Notes: generated by a model from the letters alone, not told the origin. A stretch of DNA of 34,649 bases from Bacillota bacterium (GCA_003524085.1 DOEC01000007.1:1-34649); one strand, 5' to 3'. Shown: positions 1 to 7,861, counted from the stretch's first letter. A program made the numbers and translations.

Positions 1-2
1 TA

Positions 3-830
3 TATTATTTTGCAGGGAATGCACAAGATAACTGGGTAAAGTTTGGAAAGAATGCAAGTAATCAAGACTTATACTGGAGAATAATAAGAACAAACTCAGA
101 TGGTGGAGTAAGACTACTATATCACGGAACAAGTACTACAGCAACAGATGCGGTTATAAATACAAGTACAGCATTTAATAGTAGTGTTGATAATATAGTA
201 TATGTAAGTTATATGTACGGAAGTACAGGAAGTATAGCAAATGCTAGAGCAAATACAACTAACAGTACAATAAAAACAACAATAGATAACTGGTATACAA
301 GCAACTTAGAAGCAAAAGATTATACAAAATACTTAAGTAGAACAGCAGTATATTGTAACGATAGAAGTACATCAGATAATAAATACTTTGGAGCACGTAC
401 AAGACTAGATACAAATAAAACACCAACATACGACTGTGCAACAATAGAAGACAAATTCACAGCAGATAGTAGTACTGGAAATGGGAAACTAACATACCCA
501 ATAGCATTAATGACAGCAGACGAAGTAAGTTTTGCAGGTGGGTTATATGAAAATAATGCACCAACATGGTATTATTATAATAGTGCAAACGGTAGCTCAA
601 CAGGCGACACTTGGTGGTGGTTGTTGTCTCCTGACTATTGGTATGGCGGCAACGCTCACGTGTTTGTCGTGGGCGGTTCGTCCTACCCTGGCTACTTGAG
701 CTTCAGCTACGTCATCGGCACTCACGGGGTGCGTCCGGCCATTTCTCTCAAATCTTGTATAAAATATAGTACAGGAAATGGCTCGGCAAACGCACCATAC
801 ACAATAAAAGAAACAGAGACAGGTTGCTAA
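3..830 (+). CDS. Surface-type protein with DUF6273-like (C-type-lectin-like) C-terminal domain, 5' partial
   Basis: The frame is open from the left edge (first complete codon at 3), so the N-terminus with any signal peptide or anchor is outside the window. The visible ~275 residues have the look of DUF6273-like domains in Firmicutes surface proteins: an early WRIIRTN segment, YPIALMTADEVSFAGG, then WWWLLSP and a closing HGVRPAISLK. The fold is expected to be of the C-type-lectin/sulfatase-modifying-factor kind and to act outside the cell in binding; the ligand is unknown. Most of the gene is AT-rich with A-ending codons, but 601-750 is about 58% GC by hand count (about 32-40% just upstream) and adenine-poor. 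That patch encodes exactly the WWWLLSP-to-GVRPAISL stretch. A terminator follows. The domain call is by pattern memory and is moderately sure. Confidence 0.7.
   Translation, partial: YYFAGNAQDNWVKFGKNASNQDLYWRIIRTNSDGGVRLLYHGTSTTATDAVINTSTAFNSSVDNIVYVSYMYGSTGSIANARANTTNSTIKTTIDNWYTSNLEAKDYTKYLSRTAVYCNDRSTSDNKYFGARTRLDTNKTPTYDCATIEDKFTADSSTGNGKLTYPIALMTADEVSFAGGLYENNAPTWYYYNSANGSSTGDTWWWLLSPDYWYGGNAHVFVVGGSSYPGYLSFSYVIGTHGVRPAISLKSCIKYSTGNGSANAPYTIKETETGC
605..752 (+). other. GC-rich, adenine-poor cassette at the end of the surface gene (candidate DGR variable region)
   Basis: Between about 605 and 752 base composition shifts sharply to about 58% GC. Only about 14 adenines occur in roughly 120 nt (619-738), while the flanks are A-rich. 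Many codons end in C (ggc, tac, cac, gtc, atc, agc), unlike the rest of the gene. Diversity-generating retroelements (DGRs) randomise template adenines, chiefly in AAY codons, in the 3' part of lectin-fold genes, and would leave this picture. No reverse transcriptase or template repeat is visible in the window; they could lie to the left. A recombined foreign cassette is the alternative. Confidence 0.5.
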
Positions 831-855
831 TAGTATAAAATTAAATACTGAAAAT

Positions 856-886
856 AAAGAGATAATTAAAAATATTATCTTTTTTC
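856..886 (+). terminator. Intrinsic terminator after the surface gene
   Basis: AAAGAGATAAT (856-866) pairs with ATTATCTTTTT starting at 874, giving about 11 bp with one G-U, followed by a T-rich run. It sits 25 nt past the stop codon and just before the parE promoter. Confidence 0.6.
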
Positions 887-897
887 TATGTTTGGCT

Positions 898-926
898 TTG
901 CAAAAAGTAAAATCTTGTGATATGAT
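898..926 (+). promoter_or_regulatory. parE-parC promoter
   Basis: TTGCAA (898-903), a 17-bp spacer and TATGAT (921-926), with a TG one base ahead of the -10 (extended -10). The predicted start near 933 gives a ~55-nt leader to the parE ATG at 988. Confidence 0.6.
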
Positions 927-987
927 TAAATGGTAAGAAAAGTAAAGACAGTGTATATATTTACACATTATGTTAGGAAGTGAAAGA

Positions 988-2889
988 ATGGCTTACGATG
1001 ATAAAAGCATAAAAATATTAGAAGGCTTGGAAGCAGTTAGAAAGCGTCCTGGTATGTATATAGGCTCTACTGATAAAAGAGGATTACATCATTTAGTTTG
1101 GGAAATTGTTGATAATGCAGTAGATGAAGCAATAAACGGGTATGGTAATATAATTAAAGTAACGCTAACTAAAACTGGTAGTGTTATAGTTGAAGATGAA
1201 GGCCGTGGTGTACCATGTGGAATGCATGAAAGTGGAAAAAGTACACCTGAAGTAATTTATACAGTTTTACATGCTGGTGGTAAATTTGAAACTGATGGGT
1301 ACAAAGTAAGTGGTGGCTTACATGGTGTTGGTGCAAGTGTTGTAAACGCATTATCTAAAAAGATGGTAGTTACTATTTGTAGAGATGGTAGTATAAGTGA
1401 AATTAGTTTTAAAAATGGTGGACATGTAGATGTGCCGTTAAAGAAAATAGGTACAACTAGAAAAACTGGTACAAAGGTAGAATTTTGGCCTGACCCTGAA
1501 ATATTTGATACAGTTAAATTTAGTTTTAGTACTATTGAAGAAAGAATGCAAGAAAGTGCATTTTTAATAAACGATTTAACAATTGAAATAAATGATGAAA
1601 ATGAAGATAAACACGTGAACTTTCATTATGAAAATGGACTAGTTAGTTTCGTTGAATACATTAATGAAAACAAAACACCTTTACATAAAGTAATTGATAT
1701 GGAAGGAACTAAAAATGGAATAGATGTTAAAATTGCAATGTGCTATACTGACTCATATAGTGAAAACATCATATCATTTGTAAATAATGTTAAAACAATT
1801 GATGGAGGAACTCATGAAGTTGGTTTTAAAACAGCTGTTACTAAAGTATTTAACGAGTATATTAAAAATAATAATCTATTAAAAGGAAAGAGTACTACTT
1901 TAGAAGGAAGTGACACTAGAGAAGGCTTAACTGCAGTAATAAGTGTTAATATTCCTGAAAATATGTTACAGTTTGAAGGACAAACTAAAGGAAAGTTGGG
2001 TACACCTCAAGCTAAAGCTGTAGTAGAAAGTATTGTTTATGAAAAATTAAGTTATTACTTAGAAGAAAATAAGAGTGTTGCTTCTTTAATAATGGATAAA
2101 GCACTTAAAAGTAAAGTTGCACGTGAAGCTGCTAGAAAAGCTAGAGAAGAAGCAAGAAGTGGTAAAACTAAAAGTGATAAAAATAAAATACTTAATGGTA
2201 AACTTACTAAAGCAGCAGGAAAAGATCCAAGTAAGAATGAATTATTCTTAGTAGAAGGAGACTCAGCTGGAGGAAGTGCTAAAACAGGAAGAAACCGTGA
2301 AACACAGGCTATACTACCTTTAAGAGGTAAAGTTTTAAACTGTGAAAAAGCAAGTACTAATGATATAAATGGAAATGAAGAAATTAATCAAATTATTCAA
2401 ACAATAGGTGCTGGTATTGGAAGTGATTTTGATCCTAAAGAAAGCAATTATGGTAAAGTTATAATTATGACCGATGCTGACGATGATGGGGCACACATTC
2501 AAATACTATTAATAACTTTCTTCTATAGATTTATGAAAGGGTTAATAGAAAATGGTATGCTATATATTGCAAATCCACCACTTTATAGTATTGAATATAA
2601 TAAAACAAAAGAGTATATTCAAACTGATGAAGAACTAGCTATTAAGAGAAAAGAAATTAAAGGTGCTTACAAAATAAATAGATTTAAAGGTTTAGGAGAA
2701 ATGGATGCTGAAGAGTTATTTGAGACAACTATGGATCCAAAACATAGAAGTTTAATAAAGGTTAATATAGAAGATGCAATGCTTGCTGAAAAAAGAGTAA
2801 GTGTGTTAATGGGAGATAAAGTTGAACCTAGAAAAGAGTGGATAAACGAGAATGTTGACTTTACTCTAGAAGATGATTTTAGGAGGTAA
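988..2889 (+). CDS. parE: DNA topoisomerase IV subunit B (ParE)
   Basis: ATPase subunit of topoisomerase IV, which with ParC decatenates replicated chromosomes in the cytoplasm. The protein is 633 aa. The GHKL ATPase shows E39 and N43 in WEIVDNAVDEA, then GRGVP and GGLHGVG. The TOPRIM domain has EGDSAGG (E423) and DADDDGAHI (D496, D498, D500). ParE rather than GyrB is indicated by NGKLTKAAGKDPSKNELFLV, by HIQ after the DxDxDG motif (GyrB usually HIR), and by the MGDKVEPRKEW ending. I chose ATG 988, which has AGGAAG 7 nt upstream; an earlier in-frame ATG at 970 lacks an SD. The stop lies 2 nt before parC, and the parC SD overlaps it, so the two are co-translated. Confidence 0.93.
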   Translation: MAYDDKSIKILEGLEAVRKRPGMYIGSTDKRGLHHLVWEIVDNAVDEAINGYGNIIKVTLTKTGSVIVEDEGRGVPCGMHESGKSTPEVIYTVLHAGGKFETDGYKVSGGLHGVGASVVNALSKKMVVTICRDGSISEISFKNGGHVDVPLKKIGTTRKTGTKVEFWPDPEIFDTVKFSFSTIEERMQESAFLINDLTIEINDENEDKHVNFHYENGLVSFVEYINENKTPLHKVIDMEGTKNGIDVKIAMCYTDSYSENIISFVNNVKTIDGGTHEVGFKTAVTKVFNEYIKNNNLLKGKSTTLEGSDTREGLTAVISVNIPENMLQFEGQTKGKLGTPQAKAVVESIVYEKLSYYLEENKSVASLIMDKALKSKVAREAARKAREEARSGKTKSDKNKILNGKLTKAAGKDPSKNELFLVEGDSAGGSAKTGRNRETQAILPLRGKVLNCEKASTNDINGNEEINQIIQTIGAGIGSDFDPKESNYGKVIIMTDADDDGAHIQILLITFFYRFMKGLIENGMLYIANPPLYSIEYNKTKEYIQTDEELAIKRKEIKGAYKINRFKGLGEMDAEELFETTMDPKHRSLIKVNIEDAMLAEKRVSVLMGDKVEPRKEWINENVDFTLEDDFRR

Positions 2890-2891
2890 TT

Positions 2892-5483
2892 ATGGCAAAA
2901 AAGAAAATTGAAGAAAACATTGTAGAAAAAATATATGATTACACTCTAGAAGAAATAATGGGAGATAGGTTTGGAAGATATGCAAAAAGTATTATACAAG
3001 ACCGTGCTTTACCAGATGTTAGAGATGGCTTAAAACCAGTTCAAAGAAGAATACTTTGGAGTATGTATGAAAGCAAAAACACATATGATAAACCTTTTAG
3101 AAAAAGTGCTAAAGCGGTTGGAGATATCATGGGACATTATCACCCACATGGAGATAGTTCTATATATGATGCGTTAGTAAGGCTTAGTCAAAGATGGAAA
3201 ATGCGTGAACCACTTGTAGAAATACACGGAAATAATGGTTCAATTGATGGAGATGGTCCAGCAGCAAGTCGTTATACTGAGGCAAGACTTTCTAAAATAG
3301 CAAATGTAATGCTATCAGATATAAATAAAGATGCTGTTAAAATGACGCTTAATTATAGTGATGAAGATTTAGAGCCTACTGTTTTACCAGCACATTTTCC
3401 AGCACTGCTAGTTAATGGATCTACTGGAATAAGTGCAGGTTATGCAACAAATATTCCACCACATAATTTAGCTGAAGTGATAGACGCGACTATAAAAAGA
3501 ATTGATAGTCCTAATTGTAGACTTGATACTATACTAGAAATAATAAAAGGACCAGACTTTCCAACAGGTGGTGTAGTTGAGGGCAAAGATGGTTTAATTC
3601 AAGCATATACTACTGGTAAAGGGAAAGTAGTATTAAAAGCTAACTATGAAATTATTGAAGAAAAAGGTAAAAAACAAATTCTTATAAAAGAAATACCTTA
3701 TGAAGTGTTAAAAGAACAATTAAAGAAAAAGATAGAAGACATTAAGAGTGATAAAAAAATTGATGGAATAGTTGATGTAATTGATGAATCAGATAGAACT
3801 AATATGGCTAGATTAGTAATTGAACTTAAAAAAGATGCTGACGCTAACTTAATAATCAATTATTTACTAAAAAATACTGATTTACAAATAAACTATAACT
3901 TTAATGTTGTTGCAATAGATAATAAAAGGCCTAAAACTTTAGGGCTTCTTGAAATATTGGATGCATTTATTCTTCATAAAGAAGAAGTTGTAATAAATAG
4001 AAGTAAGTTTGATTTAGAACATTCTAAAAAAAGACTTCATATAGTAGAAGGTTTTATAAAAGCACTAGATATACTAGATGAAGTAATTAAAACTATTAGA
4101 AAAAGTAAAAATAAGGCAGATGCGATAGAAAACTTAGTTAAAGAGTATCTTTTTACTACTGAACAGGCTACTGCTATTGTTATGATGCAGTTATATAAAC
4201 TTACTAATACTGATGTTACTGACTTACAAAATGAACATGCTAACTTACTTGAACTTATTAAATATTTAACAAGTGTAATAAATGATGAAAGTGTTTTAAA
4301 AGGAGTAATGAAAGAAGAACTTAGAAGTATTAAGAAAGAGTTTGCAACTCCTAGAAGAACTATTATTAAAGATGAGATTACAGAAATTAAGATAGACGAG
4401 TTAAGTATGATACCTAAAGAAGATTTTATAGTAAGTGTAAGTAAAAGTGGCTATATTAAGAAATTAAGTGTTAAAGTATATAATGCTAACAATGAAACTG
4501 AGTACGTACTAAAAGAGAAAGATTATTTAATCGGATTATATAAAATTAATAATATAGATACAATTATACTAATTACTAATTTAGGAAATTATTGTTATTT
4601 ACCAGTAAGAGATATTACTGAATGTAAATATAAAGATATTGGTAAACATATAAGTAGTTATATTCCTTTATCTGAAGGGGAAACTATTATTGCAAGTTTT
4701 GGTATAAAGAACTTTGACTCTAGAACTATAACACTATTTAGTAAAGATGGTCTTGTAAAACAAACTGAATTATCTAATTTACCAGTTACAAGATACTCTA
4801 AACCTATGACTATATTTAAACTTAAAGATAATGATGAAGTAGTAAGTGCAAGTATAAATGATGGAGTAGTATATATAGTTACAGAAAACGGGTTTGCTCT
4901 TAAGTTTAATAAAGAAGAAATACCTGTTGTTGGATTAAAAACAAGTGGAGTTAAAGGTATTAAACTAGTGAGTGACAGTGTAGTAAGTGCGTTTGTAACA
5001 AATGAAAACCACGAATACATTACTATATTTACTGATAAAAATACTGCTAAAAGAGTGAAACTTGAAGAAATAGATTATAGTAAGAGAAGTTTAAAAGGCG
5101 ATAATATCTTACATAGTCCTAAATCAAAGAAATATAAAATAACTGAATGTTATGCAGGAAATTCTAAAACTAATTATGGTCTTATAAGGGAAGAGACTGA
5201 AACTATAAAATCAAGTGATATAAGTATAATGGATAAATCTAGTACGGGTAGTACGATATCTAAAAAAGATTTAACTGACGTATTTAAAGAGGCTAGACTT
5301 AAAGTAATAGACGATGCGCTAGCAAGCACTCCTGAACATGAAGAAAGTAGTAGTGTAGAAACACCTAAAAAAGAAGAAAAAACTCAAGAGTTAAAAGAAG
5401 AACCTAAAGAAGATAAAAAACAAGAAGAACAAGTATATGAAACTTTAACAATGAGTGACTTCTTTGATGAATTCAAGATATAG
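2892..5483 (+). CDS. parC: DNA topoisomerase IV subunit A (ParC)
   Basis: DNA-cleaving subunit of topoisomerase IV, 863 aa. The breakage-reunion domain contains the catalytic tyrosine Y128 in AASRYTEARLS. The quinolone-determining region reads HPHGDSSIYDA, with Ser89 and Asp93 at the two classical positions; Ser/Asp is the usual unmutated state in streptococcal ParC. A beta-pinwheel-like C-terminal region follows from about residue 500. The last ~50 residues form a Glu/Lys-rich tail (EEKTQELKEEPKEDKK) ending in a hydrophobic-acidic MSDFFDEFKI. That tail is probably disordered and is longer than in typical ParC. SD AGGAGG (2881-2886) lies inside the end of parE, 5 nt before the ATG. Confidence 0.93.
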   Translation: MAKKKIEENIVEKIYDYTLEEIMGDRFGRYAKSIIQDRALPDVRDGLKPVQRRILWSMYESKNTYDKPFRKSAKAVGDIMGHYHPHGDSSIYDALVRLSQRWKMREPLVEIHGNNGSIDGDGPAASRYTEARLSKIANVMLSDINKDAVKMTLNYSDEDLEPTVLPAHFPALLVNGSTGISAGYATNIPPHNLAEVIDATIKRIDSPNCRLDTILEIIKGPDFPTGGVVEGKDGLIQAYTTGKGKVVLKANYEIIEEKGKKQILIKEIPYEVLKEQLKKKIEDIKSDKKIDGIVDVIDESDRTNMARLVIELKKDADANLIINYLLKNTDLQINYNFNVVAIDNKRPKTLGLLEILDAFILHKEEVVINRSKFDLEHSKKRLHIVEGFIKALDILDEVIKTIRKSKNKADAIENLVKEYLFTTEQATAIVMMQLYKLTNTDVTDLQNEHANLLELIKYLTSVINDESVLKGVMKEELRSIKKEFATPRRTIIKDEITEIKIDELSMIPKEDFIVSVSKSGYIKKLSVKVYNANNETEYVLKEKDYLIGLYKINNIDTIILITNLGNYCYLPVRDITECKYKDIGKHISSYIPLSEGETIIASFGIKNFDSRTITLFSKDGLVKQTELSNLPVTRYSKPMTIFKLKDNDEVVSASINDGVVYIVTENGFALKFNKEEIPVVGLKTSGVKGIKLVSDSVVSAFVTNENHEYITIFTDKNTAKRVKLEEIDYSKRSLKGDNILHSPKSKKYKITECYAGNSKTNYGLIREETETIKSSDISIMDKSSTGSTISKKDLTDVFKEARLKVIDDALASTPEHEESSSVETPKKEEKTQELKEEPKEDKKQEEQVYETLTMSDFFDEFKI

Positions 5484-5498
5484 TACAAAATAAAGTAC

Positions 5499-5527
5499 TT
5501 GATTTAATTAGTAAAATTTGTTATAAT
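5499..5527 (+). promoter_or_regulatory. Promoter of an intergenic RNA
   Basis: TTGATT (5499-5504), 17-bp spacer, TATAAT (5522-5527). It starts 16 nt after the parC stop and points at a stretch with no ORF that ends in a strong terminator. Confidence 0.65.
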
Positions 5528-5533
5528 TAAATT

Positions 5534-5729
5534 GTCTTAAACGACATATAATATTAATGGACAAACAAAAAGAGTAGTACCTAGCTTTTGCCTGTTAGGT
5601 GTTCCTCAGTCCATATTGTGTTCTGAAGAACACCGTTTCATTAGCTGATACGGTGTTCCTTTTCATTTCTTTAACAGAAATTACTTTCTGTTGTTTGTAT
5701 AGTGATCTAGCACAGCTAGATCATTTTTT
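5534..5729 (+). ncRNA. Candidate structured small RNA of about 195 nt
   Basis: This fills most of the gene-free stretch 5484-5822. It has its own promoter and its own strong terminator, and no ORF. Helices seen: ATGGAC (5557-5562) with GTCCAT (5609-5614), enclosing GAG/CTC and ACCTA (5579-5583) with TAGGT (5596-5600); GAACACCGT (5628-5636) with ACGGTGTTC (5650-5658); AACAGAAA (5673-5680) with TTTCTGTT (5685-5692); and a long-range pairing ACAAACAA (5561-5568) with TTGTTTGT (5691-5698). GTGTTC occurs at 5599, 5618 and 5653 and each copy can pair with the single GAACAC at 5628, so alternative folds exist. Length and the closing-stem/bubble/apical-hairpin outline would suit 6S RNA, but I do not recognise a family signature. 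A regulatory or attenuator RNA is equally possible. Confidence 0.5.
5703..5729 (+). terminator. Strong intrinsic terminator of the intergenic RNA
   Basis: TGATCTAGC (5703-5711), loop ACA, GCTAGATCA (5715-5723), a perfect 9-bp stem followed by TTTTTT (5724-5729). It separates the RNA from the toxin-antitoxin genes. An upstream hairpin with CTTTTC after it (5628-5663) could be a weaker earlier terminator. Confidence 0.8.
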
Positions 5730-5769
5730 ATTTGAATAAACAAATATTTCAAAATACCAAACAAACATA

Positions 5770-5798
5770 TTTACTTTGAATTATTATCATGTTATAAT
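5770..5798 (+). promoter_or_regulatory. Promoter of the Panacea toxin-antitoxin operon
   Basis: TTTACT (5770-5775), 17-bp spacer, TATAAT (5793-5798). The ATG follows at 5823 with AGGAGGG in between, so the operon is transcribed independently of parC and of the small RNA. Confidence 0.5.
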
Positions 5799-5822
5799 TA
5801 TTTGTAAGAAGGAGGGATAAGT

Positions 5823-6305
5823 ATGATTAATGCAGAATTGGTTGCTAAATATTTTCTATCAAAAGATAATGAACGTAAGTTATTCAATATGAATGTTGTC
5901 ACTTATAATAATAGAAATTTTTACGAGGGAAATGCACGTTTGAATAAATATTTATTTTTATCACAAGTTGTATATTTGGCTAAATATAATAAGCGATTAT
6001 TTAATGATGATTTTCGTGCATATGATAATGGACCCGTTATATTAGATATTATGAAGACATTTCCAGTATTAAAGAACGAGGAAAATTTTAGTAGCATAAG
6101 TGATAAAGATAAGATTTTTCTTGATAAAATCTATGAATCTTTAGAAAATGCAACTTATGAAGAATTAATTGATATAACTCATGAAGATCCAGAATGGTTA
6201 TGTCTTAAAGAATTAACATATAATGCTCCTGTTATGGATTTGGAAAAACACATTGATGAATATAAGAAAAGATACAAAGGACTAATTGAAGCTTTAAATA
6301 TATGA
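5823..6305 (+). CDS. Panacea-domain (DUF4065/SocA-like) antitoxin
   Basis: A 160-aa soluble protein with the Panacea/DUF4065 pattern: LNKYLFLSQVVYLAKYNKRL, then FRAYDNGPVILDIMK, which corresponds to the family's LQKLLYFAQ...YL...LF...F.AW..GPV core. Panacea proteins are known as antitoxins that neutralise many unrelated toxins encoded next to them. Here the stop overlaps the start of the next gene by 4 nt (ATGA), the classic coupling of a type II pair. SD GGAGGG lies 7-8 nt before the ATG, and the pair has its own promoter. It sits as a small insert between parC and rplU. The family call is fairly sure; neutralisation of the partner is inferred from context. Confidence 0.72.
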   Translation: MINAELVAKYFLSKDNERKLFNMNVVTYNNRNFYEGNARLNKYLFLSQVVYLAKYNKRLFNDDFRAYDNGPVILDIMKTFPVLKNEENFSSISDKDKIFLDKIYESLENATYEELIDITHEDPEWLCLKELTYNAPVMDLEKHIDEYKKRYKGLIEALNI

Positions 6306-6724
6306 TAAATGATTTGAAAGTGGGGCAAATATTGTGGCTTAAAGTAAGATATCAATTAGACAAGGTATCAGAAACAAAGCATCCGATGCTAATTGCTAAA
6401 ATTGAAGAAAAGCATATTGAAATAATAGCAATTGATAAAACATCGGGAAAAATTCATCAATTATATCGTCCATACAATCATTATATTAATTCTCAAAACC
6501 CATATGAAACAGTTATATATGAAGACAGTTACGCTCAGTTAAACACAAAATTGACTGTAGATAATTTTCCAGAATTAATTAAATATCGTAAGACAACAGA
6601 CTGTCTGTCAAAAGAAAAACTAGCTGATTTATTAGAAAACTACACAGAATATCAACAAAACAACATTTTAGACAAGGCTAGAATTGTTCATATGTCTAAA
6701 AGTGAGTTATTAGCCATTAATTGA
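6302..6724 (+). CDS. Putative toxin of the Panacea pair, PemK/MazF-like
   Basis: A 140-aa protein translated from the ATGA overlap with the Panacea gene. The beginning (LKVGQILWLKVRYQL, then KHPMLIAKIEEKHIEIIAI) resembles the start of PemK/MazF-type endoribonucleases: G-D/Q-I-W with a later R/K-H-P-x-L-I. The middle SYAQLNTKLTVDNF and the end CLSKEKLADLLENY match the family's later strand and terminal helix in order, though weakly. If correct it would cut RNA and be held inactive by the upstream protein. I see no membrane segment or Cys motif. Some other small toxin fold cannot be excluded. Confidence 0.55.
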   Translation: MINDLKVGQILWLKVRYQLDKVSETKHPMLIAKIEEKHIEIIAIDKTSGKIHQLYRPYNHYINSQNPYETVIYEDSYAQLNTKLTVDNFPELIKYRKTTDCLSKEKLADLLENYTEYQQNNILDKARIVHMSKSELLAIN

Positions 6725-6725
6725 G

Positions 6726-6750
6726 TGTAATTAAAATTACATTCTTTTAT
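6726..6750 (+). terminator. Weak intrinsic terminator after the TA pair
   Basis: TGTAAT (6726-6731), loop TAAA, ATTACA (6736-6741), then TTCTTTTATTT. The hairpin starts two bases after the toxin stop codon. Confidence 0.5.
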
Positions 6751-6823
6751 TTTGAAATTTTTAAAATAAATATGAATAAATATATAAATACCATCACTTT
6801 CCAAAAGATTTTCGTATTCATAC

Positions 6824-6852
6824 TTGCATTTCTAGGCATTTTATGGTAAAAT
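6824..6852 (+). promoter_or_regulatory. Promoter of rplU-prp-rpmA
   Basis: TTGCAT (6824-6829), 17-bp spacer, TAAAAT (6847-6852) with an extended TG (TGGTAAAAT). Transcription would start near 6859 and leave a ~100-nt leader. The stretch 6751-6823 upstream is AT-rich and shows nothing further. Confidence 0.6.
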
Positions 6853-6858
6853 TTACTT

Positions 6859-6946
6859 GTTTCTCAAGGCGTATTCACTTGAAAAACCGCTCAGAATAGG
6901 TTGTAAAAGGTTAAACCTTACCTCAATGGCGCGTCTTATAATTTAA
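6859..6946 (+). promoter_or_regulatory. Structured 5' leader of rplU (L21-leader-like)
   Basis: About 90 nt between promoter and SD, less AT-rich than usual intergenic DNA here. TCAAG and CTTGA can pair near its start (around 6864-6881), and GTAAAAGGT with ACCTTAC can pair near 6903-6921 (bulged). It ends with GGCGCGTC before the SD. Bacillus-type rplU operons carry an L21 leader at this position that is thought to let L21 control its own operon. I infer the same class from position and length, not from a matched consensus. Confidence 0.5.
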
Positions 6947-6960
6947 AGGAGGTATGAAAA

Positions 6961-7263
6961 GTGAAAGCAATTATCGTTACTGGTGGAAAACAATATTTAG
7001 TTACAGAAGGGTCAGTTTTATATGTTGAAAAACTTGATAATGAAGTTAACACAGATGTTACTTTTGATGAAGTACTTTATGTTGACGGTAAAGTTGGAAC
7101 ACCTACAGTTAAAGGTGCAAGTGTTACTGCAACAGTTTTAAAACATGGTAAACAAAAGAAGATTAGAGTATTTAAATACAAAAACAAAACTAAATCTTCA
7201 AGAGTAACTAAAGGACATAGACAACCATACACTAAAATAGAAATTAAGAAAATAGTTGGTTAA
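6961..7263 (+). CDS. rplU: 50S ribosomal protein L21
   Basis: A 100-aa L21, the usual length. It opens with MKAIIVTGGKQYLV and carries the KIRVFKYKNKTKSSRVTKGHRQPYT-type basic C-terminal half that binds 23S rRNA. The start is GTG 6961 with AGGAGG 8 nt upstream (6947-6952); the ATG at 6954 is out of frame. It is the first gene of the Firmicutes rplU-prp-rpmA operon, preceded by a structured leader that may give autogenous control. Confidence 0.95.
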   Translation: MKAIIVTGGKQYLVTEGSVLYVEKLDNEVNTDVTFDEVLYVDGKVGTPTVKGASVTATVLKHGKQKKIRVFKYKNKTKSSRVTKGHRQPYTKIEIKKIVG

Positions 7264-7264
7264 T

Positions 7265-7570
7265 ATGATTAAAGTTAATATTAAACGAAAAGATAATATA
7301 ATAAAAGAAATAAAACTAACAGGACACGCAAAGTATGACGAATACGGCAAAGACATTGTGTGTGCAGGAGTTAGCACGTCGCTTACTGTAACTATCAATG
7401 CTTGTTTATCTTTTGATAAGAAAAGCATTACTTATAATGAGAGTGACCCATTTATATTAACTAATATAAATGAAAGTGAAATAACTAATAAATTACTAGA
7501 AAATTTAGTTAGAACTCTTAAAGATATAGAAAGTGACTACAAGAAAAACATTACAATTAAGGAGGAATAA
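7265..7570 (+). CDS. prp: Ribosomal-processing cysteine protease Prp (YsxB family)
   Basis: A 101-aa protease that removes the N-terminal extension of ribosomal protein L27. The catalytic pair is visible as H21 in LTGHAKYDEYG and C33 in KDIVCAGVS. The family pattern GHA...YG.DIVCA.VS is intact. I start it at ATG 7265, directly after the rplU stop, because homologues begin MIKV; a TTG at 7256 inside rplU is the alternative. No clear SD is present, so translation is probably coupled to rplU. It lies between rplU and its substrate gene rpmA, as in other Firmicutes. Confidence 0.92.
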   Translation: MIKVNIKRKDNIIKEIKLTGHAKYDEYGKDIVCAGVSTSLTVTINACLSFDKKSITYNESDPFILTNINESEITNKLLENLVRTLKDIESDYKKNITIKEE

Positions 7571-7573
7571 ATA

Positions 7574-7861
7574 GTGAAATTTTTAAAATTAGATTTACAA
7601 CTATTCGCATCCCATAAAGGTGTTGGTTCAACTAAAAATGGACGTGACTCTGCTGGTAGAAGACTTGGTGCTAAAGTAGCTGATGGACAATTTTGTACTG
7701 CAGGTTCTATTATTTATAGACAAAGAGGTACTAGAATTTATCCAGGTACTAACTGTGGAATGGGTAAAGATCATACATTATTTGCACTAGTTGATGGAGT
7801 AGTTAAATACGAAAGATTAGGAAGAGATAAGAAAAAAGCAAGTGTTTATGTTGTTGAATAA
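7574..7861 (+). CDS. rpmA: 50S ribosomal protein L27 with Prp-cleaved N-terminal extension
   Basis: A 95-aa L27. The N-terminus MKFLKLDLQLFASHKGVG holds the Firmicutes-specific extension LDLQLFA followed by the mature start SHKG. Prp, encoded just upstream, cuts between A and S; the mature tail reaches the peptidyl-transferase centre. The rest (GRDSAGRRLG, RQRGTRIYPG, GKDHTLFAL) is canonical. The start is GTG 7574 with AGGAGG 8 nt upstream overlapping the prp stop. The promoter of the next gene overlaps the last codons. Confidence 0.96.
   Translation: MKFLKLDLQLFASHKGVGSTKNGRDSAGRRLGAKVADGQFCTAGSIIYRQRGTRIYPGTNCGMGKDHTLFALVDGVVKYERLGRDKKKASVYVVE

Noticed and set aside
597..968. Minus-strand frame of 123 codons opposite the GC-rich cassette
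   Set aside because: It exists because of the GC-rich patch and runs through the terminator and parE promoter; low-complexity hydrophobic and Cys-rich product with no SD.
970..5483. parE-parC read as gyrB-gyrA
   Set aside because: ParE-specific NGKLTKAAGKDP, HIQ after the DxDxDG motif and MGDKVEPRKEW; the partner has the ParC-type QRDR and start.
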